NCBI GenBank assembly: GCA_046327915.1
Contig: JAXLXO010000007.1
Span: 148,823 to 212,822, forward strand
Length of the DNA stretch: 64,000 nt
Source: VGTK01 sp046327915
GTDB lineage: Bacteria; Desulfobacterota; Binatia; UBA12015
Direction: 5' to 3'
Shown here piece by piece: positions 60,642-64,000 of the stretch (its first letter is position 1; every line of letters starts with the position of its first letter). The notes beneath the pieces are model-generated. The model was given only the letters and a program-made list of their open reading frames with translations, searched no databases and was not told the origin of the DNA. The position numbers and the translations under genes are program-made.

Positions 60642-62057
60642 ATGTCTACCGAAAATGTTGGTCGCATCACCCAGGTCATCGGCCCGGTGCTCGACGTCGA
60701 GTTCGAGAGCGGCAAGCTGCCGCCGATCTACAACGCGCTCAAGATCACCAATCCGGCCCTGGGTGACGAGCCCGGCAACCTGATCGTCGAGGTCGCGCAG
60801 CACCTCGGCGAGCGCACGGTGCGCTGCGTCGCCATGGACGCGACCGAAGGTCTCGTCCGTGGAATCGAGGCGATCGACACCGGCGCCGGCATCTCGGTTC
60901 CCGTCGGCGAGGCCACGCTCGGCCGCATCATGAACGTCATCGGCCAGCCGGTCGACGAGGCAGGTCCGATCGCGACCACGAAGTCGAGCCCGATCCACCG
61001 CGAGACGCCGGAGTTCACCGACCAGGCCACCGAGGTCCAGGCGTTCGAGACCGGCATCAAGGTCGTCGACCTGCTCGCCCCCTACGCCCGCGGCGGCAAG
61101 ATCGGCCTCTTCGGCGGCGCCGGCGTCGGCAAGACCGTTCTCATCCAGGAGCTGATCGCGAACGTCGCGCGCCAGCACGGCGGCTACTCGGTGTTCGCCG
61201 GCGTCGGCGAGCGTACCCGCGAGGGCAACGACCTCTGGCTCGAGATGAAGGAGTCGGGCGTCATCTCGAAGGCCGCTCTGGTGTTCGGCCAGATGAACGA
61301 GCCGCCCGGCGCGCGCGCCCGCGTAGCACTCTCTGCTCTCACCGTCGCCGAGTACTTCCGCGACGAGGAGGGCAAGGACGTGCTCCTCTTCATCGACAAC
61401 ATCTTCCGCTTCACGCAGGCGAACTCCGAGGTGTCGGCACTCCTCGGCCGCATGCCGAGCGCCGTCGGCTACCAGCCCACGCTGTCGACCGACCTCGGCG
61501 AGCTCCAGGAGCGCATCACCACCACGCGCAAGGGCTCGATCACCTCGGTGCAGGCCATCTACGTCCCCGCCGACGACCTCACCGACCCGGCGCCGGCGAC
61601 CACGTTCGCCCACCTCGACGCGACGACCGTTCTCTCGCGTCAGATCGCCGAGCTCGGCATCTACCCCGCCGTCGATCCGCTCGACTCGACGTCCCGCATC
61701 CTCGATCCGAACGTCGTCGGCGAGGAGCACTACCAGGTCGCCCGTCAAGTGCAGGAAATCCTCCAGCGCTACAAGGACCTGCAGGACATCATCGCCATCC
61801 TCGGCATGGACGAGCTCTCCGAGGACGACAAGCTGACGGTCTCCCGCGCGCGCAAGATCCAGAAGTTCCTGTCGCAGCCGTTCCACGTCGCCGAGGCGTT
61901 CACCGGCACGAAGGGCGTCTACGTCAAGCTCGCGGACACCATCCAGGGCTTCAAGGAGCTCGTCTCCGGCAAGCACGACCACCTGCCCGAGCAGGCGTTC
62001 TACATGGTCGGCACGATCGACGACGCGATCGCCGCGGCGAAGCGTCTCGCGGCCTGA
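60642..62057 (+). CDS. atpD: ATP synthase F1 subunit beta
   Basis: 471 aa, catalytic subunit. Walker A GGAGVGKTV (about residues 158-166), catalytic Glu in GVGERTREGNDL, Walker B VLLFIDNIFRF, PSAVGYQPTL and the ATP signature PAVDPLDSTS. C-terminus ALAAAKRLAA-like. It makes ATP at three sites with alpha. Confidence 0.97.
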   Translation: MSTENVGRITQVIGPVLDVEFESGKLPPIYNALKITNPALGDEPGNLIVEVAQHLGERTVRCVAMDATEGLVRGIEAIDTGAGISVPVGEATLGRIMNVIGQPVDEAGPIATTKSSPIHRETPEFTDQATEVQAFETGIKVVDLLAPYARGGKIGLFGGAGVGKTVLIQELIANVARQHGGYSVFAGVGERTREGNDLWLEMKESGVISKAALVFGQMNEPPGARARVALSALTVAEYFRDEEGKDVLLFIDNIFRFTQANSEVSALLGRMPSAVGYQPTLSTDLGELQERITTTRKGSITSVQAIYVPADDLTDPAPATTFAHLDATTVLSRQIAELGIYPAVDPLDSTSRILDPNVVGEEHYQVARQVQEILQRYKDLQDIIAILGMDELSEDDKLTVSRARKIQKFLSQPFHVAEAFTGTKGVYVKLADTIQGFKELVSGKHDHLPEQAFYMVGTIDDAIAAAKRLAA

Positions 62058-62077
62058 CGTCCGGGATTCCGAACCCC

Positions 62078-62497
62078 ATGCGACTTCTTCTCGTCACGCC
62101 CGAGAGGCAGCTCCTCGATACCGACATCGAGGAGGTCTATGCGCCCGGCGTCCTCGGCCAGTTCGGCGTCCTGCCCGAGCACGTGAACTTCCTCACGGCT
62201 CTCGGCACGGGCGAGCTCCGCTACCGGACGAAGGGCGCCGACCACTACGTCGCGGTGAGCGGCGGCATCCTCGAGGTGCTCGACGACCTCGTGACGGTGC
62301 TCGCGGACTCGGCCGAGTTCGCGGAGGAGATCGACGTCGCGAGGGCGCGTCAGGCCGAGGAGCGGCTGCATCACGCGATGCAGCGCACGGCGGCGGATGC
62401 GCCCGAGATGCCGGATCTCCAGGCCGCGCTCGCCCGCGCGGCCAACCGTCAGGTGGTCGGCGCGCGGACCGGCCGCACCGCGGCCGCCGCGCACTGA
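62078..62497 (+). CDS. atpC: ATP synthase F1 subunit epsilon
   Basis: 139 aa. N-terminal beta sandwich (MRLLLVTPERQLLDTDIEEVYAPGVLGQFGVLPEH, in parts; VSGGILEVLDDLVTVLAD) and C-terminal helices that can inhibit the enzyme. Last gene of the F1 operon; F0 a and c genes (atpB, atpE) are not in the window. Confidence 0.93.
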   Translation: MRLLLVTPERQLLDTDIEEVYAPGVLGQFGVLPEHVNFLTALGTGELRYRTKGADHYVAVSGGILEVLDDLVTVLADSAEFAEEIDVARARQAEERLHHAMQRTAADAPEMPDLQAALARAANRQVVGARTGRTAAAAH

Positions 62498-62521
62498 CGA
62501 GCCCGAGCCGGCCCGAAGCGC

Positions 62522-62542
62522 CGCGCCGGCTCAGCCGGCGCG
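62522..62542. terminator. Ten-bp hairpin over the AAA+ gene stop codon
   Basis: CGCGCCGGCT-C-AGCCGGCGCG: ten-base perfect arms whose centre is the minus-strand stop codon (62531-62533). It lies between the convergent atpC and AAA+ genes. Strong bidirectional terminator candidate, without a T-tract. Confidence 0.55.
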
Positions 62543-63661
62543 TGCAATCATGTGCCGACCGGCCGTCAAGCGAAACTCGGCCTCGGCGGCGTCCTCGCGC
62601 CAGTCGATGGTGACGCTCTCGCCTCCCGACAGCTGACGGGACGCGATCAGGCGCGCCAGCGGGAAGACGATCCGCCGCTCCAGCACCCGCTTCAACGGCC
62701 GCGCGCCGTGCTCCGGGTCGGTGCCTTCCGCCAGCAGGCGCTCGCGCGTACGGCTCGTGTACGTGAAGTGGATCGGCTCCCCGCGACGCGCGAGCCGCTG
62801 CTCGATCTTGGCGAGCTCGATGTCGAGGATCTGCTCGAGCTGCGCGCCGTTCAGGCGGTGGAACACGATCTGGTGGTCGAGCCGGTTGAGGAACTCCGGC
62901 GAGAACGTGCGCCGCGCCTTCCACAGGACCGCGTCCTCGATGCGCTGATGCACGCGCGCGTCGGGCTCGCCGCTGCCGGTCGCGAAGCCGAGCGGCGGAG
63001 CGAGGATCTCGCTCACCGAGCGGCTGCCGATGTTGCTCGTCAGGAAGATGAAGCAGGTCGAGAGGTCGACCTCCTTGTTCGTTCCGAGCGTGAGTCGGGC
63101 CTTGTCGAGCACGCCGAGCAGCAGCTGCCAGAGCGCGTCGTTCGCCTTCTCGATCTCGTCGAAGAGCAGAAGCGTGAGGGGACAGTCGGCGGTCTGGTAG
63201 CGCAGCACGTTGCTGCTCGAGAGGTACGGATTCGTTTCCTGATGTCCGAGGTAGCCCGGCGGTGAGCCGACGAGGCGCGCGATCTCGTGGCTGTGGCTGA
63301 ACTCCGCGCAGTCGATCTTCAGCATCGCGCGGCGGTCCTCGAAGCAGACGTCGGCCATCGCCTCGACGAGATTGGTCTTGCCGGTGCCGGTCGGGCCGAG
63401 GAACAGGAACGACCCGAGCGGCCGATCCGGGCTCGACAGGCCGGCGCGGAAGATCTGGTACGCCTCGGTCACGGCGTCGATCGCCGGCTGCTGCCCGATG
63501 ACGCGCGCGGTGAGACCCGCGCGAAACGTCTCGACGTCGTCGCCGAGCAGCGACGGCTCGAGTCGCTCCGCGCGCACGGCAGCGCTGGATCTGGGTCGCA
63601 CAACGCGGCGCGACCGGGTCGCCCGGTATCGCCGCTCGCTTTCGCCTGCAGCCGCGTCCAT
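62531..63661 (-). CDS. AAA+ ATPase similar to the ClpB/ClpA second AAA module
   Basis: 376 aa. A short N-terminal region (residues 1-40, basic) is followed by one AAA+ domain: IGQQPAIDAV, Walker A GPTGTGKTN, the pore-loop GSPPGYLGH with its aromatic Tyr, Walker B LLLFDEIEKA, sensor 1 FLTSNIGS, Arg finger LNRLD, and the C-terminal small ClpB_D2 domain (GARPLKRVLER with sensor 2 Arg). The family usually has two AAA modules plus an N-domain; only the second is here. It may be an unfoldase for a specific partner. It converges on atpC. ATG 63661 chosen. Confidence 0.82.
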   Translation of the reverse strand: MDAAAGESERRYRATRSRRVVRPRSSAAVRAERLEPSLLGDDVETFRAGLTARVIGQQPAIDAVTEAYQIFRAGLSSPDRPLGSFLFLGPTGTGKTNLVEAMADVCFEDRRAMLKIDCAEFSHSHEIARLVGSPPGYLGHQETNPYLSSSNVLRYQTADCPLTLLLFDEIEKANDALWQLLLGVLDKARLTLGTNKEVDLSTCFIFLTSNIGSRSVSEILAPPLGFATGSGEPDARVHQRIEDAVLWKARRTFSPEFLNRLDHQIVFHRLNGAQLEQILDIELAKIEQRLARRGEPIHFTYTSRTRERLLAEGTDPEHGARPLKRVLERRIVFPLARLIASRQLSGGESVTIDWREDAAEAEFRLTAGRHMIARAG

Positions 63662-63736
63662 CACGTTTCGTGTATCGTCGCCACGCGCGCGAGCCTTGAG
63701 CTTTCCCCCCCGGAACCCGCATGGCATATCCGCGGG

Positions 63737-64000
63737 ATGAAGCTCGCAGGGAAGACGGCCATCGTGACCGGCGGCTCGCGCGGCATCGGCCGCGGCATCG
63801 TGCTCGCCTTCGCCCGCGAGGGCGCGGACGTCGCGATCAACTACCGCCGGGACGAGGCGGCCGCCCGGGAGACCGCCGATCAGGTGAGATCGCTCGGGCG
63901 CCGGGCCGAGATCTACCAGGCCGACGTCGCGGAATGGCCGGCGGTCGAGCGCATGTTCGACGCGGCGGGCAAGGCGTTCGGCGGCTTCGACGTCGTGGTC
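63737..64000 (+). CDS. SDR-family oxidoreductase, N-terminal part (3' truncated)
   Basis: 88 codons before the window ends. Starts MKLAGKTAIVTGGSRGIGRGIVLAFAREGADVAINYRR: the Rossmann TGxxxGIG nucleotide motif at residues about 11-18 and the NADP-preferring Arg pair after the second strand, then a DVAEW strand-3 motif. The catalytic Ser-Tyr-Lys is beyond the end. Could be a 3-oxoacyl-ACP reductase or glucose dehydrogenase-like enzyme. Divergent from the AAA+ gene by 75 bases. Confidence 0.85.
   Translation, partial: MKLAGKTAIVTGGSRGIGRGIVLAFAREGADVAINYRRDEAAARETADQVRSLGRRAEIYQADVAEWPAVERMFDAAGKAFGGFDVVV

Overview
The window is GC-rich bacterial chromosome DNA (about 70% G+C by eye) from a Gram-negative organism. 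It encodes a tripartite TolC-type efflux system, a PagL-type lipid A deacylase, DsbD, YidC and periplasmic L,D-transpeptidases. The order parA-parB-bactofilin-atpX-atpF-atpH-atpA-atpG-atpD-atpC, with two subunit-b genes and no atpB/atpE beside them, is the arrangement I associate with deltaproteobacterial lineages (Desulfobacterota, Myxococcota, Binatota-like). That placement is inference. I see no rRNA, tRNA, insertion sequence, prophage or CRISPR array. Coding density is very high and no gene-free stretch exceeds 300 bases.

1-9.9 kb: the 3' end of a histidine kinase, a mannose-1-phosphate guanylyltransferase and a basic DUF6496-like protein, then a minus-strand efflux operon. Its order is TetR regulator, TolC-type outer-membrane lipoprotein, HlyD-type adaptor, two ABC ATPases and two ABC-2 permeases, resembling the CecR/YbhGFSR system of E. 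coli. The first ATPase gene is broken by a frameshift. 9.9-28.5 kb: mostly metabolic and envelope genes: O-methyltransferase, acyl-CoA dehydrogenase, peroxiredoxin, glycerol kinase, D,D-carboxypeptidase, two divergent citrate synthase paralogues (one fused to a MerR-type DNA-binding domain), two L,D-transpeptidases, glutamate-cysteine ligase, flavin reductase, an orphan BMP lipoprotein, GlmU and an MFS transporter; GlmS follows at 28.7 kb.

30.6-38.0 kb: a compact six-gene signalling cluster with a hybrid kinase, an NtrB-like kinase, an NtrC-like regulator, a lone receiver, a GAF-domain kinase and a sigma54 activator without a receiver. A near-consensus sigma54 promoter and a perfect palindrome upstream of it lie between the two halves. 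This is the most interesting part of the window.

38.0-46.8 kb: CaiB-type CoA-transferase, RibBX, PagL-type deacylase, DsbD, a GNAT protein, an unrecognised HExxH protein and GpsA.

46.8-62.5 kb: an origin-proximal-type block (rpmH, rnpA, yidD, yidC, mnmE, mnmG, rsmG, parA, parB) with two parS sites embedded in coding sequence, but no dnaA, then a bactofilin and the F1 plus peripheral-stalk genes of ATP synthase. The window closes with a ClpB-D2-like AAA+ protein and the start of an SDR oxidoreductase.

A recurring feature is a GC-rich hairpin without a T-tract placed on or between the stop codons of convergent gene pairs. Similar hairpins sit before and inside the atp operon.
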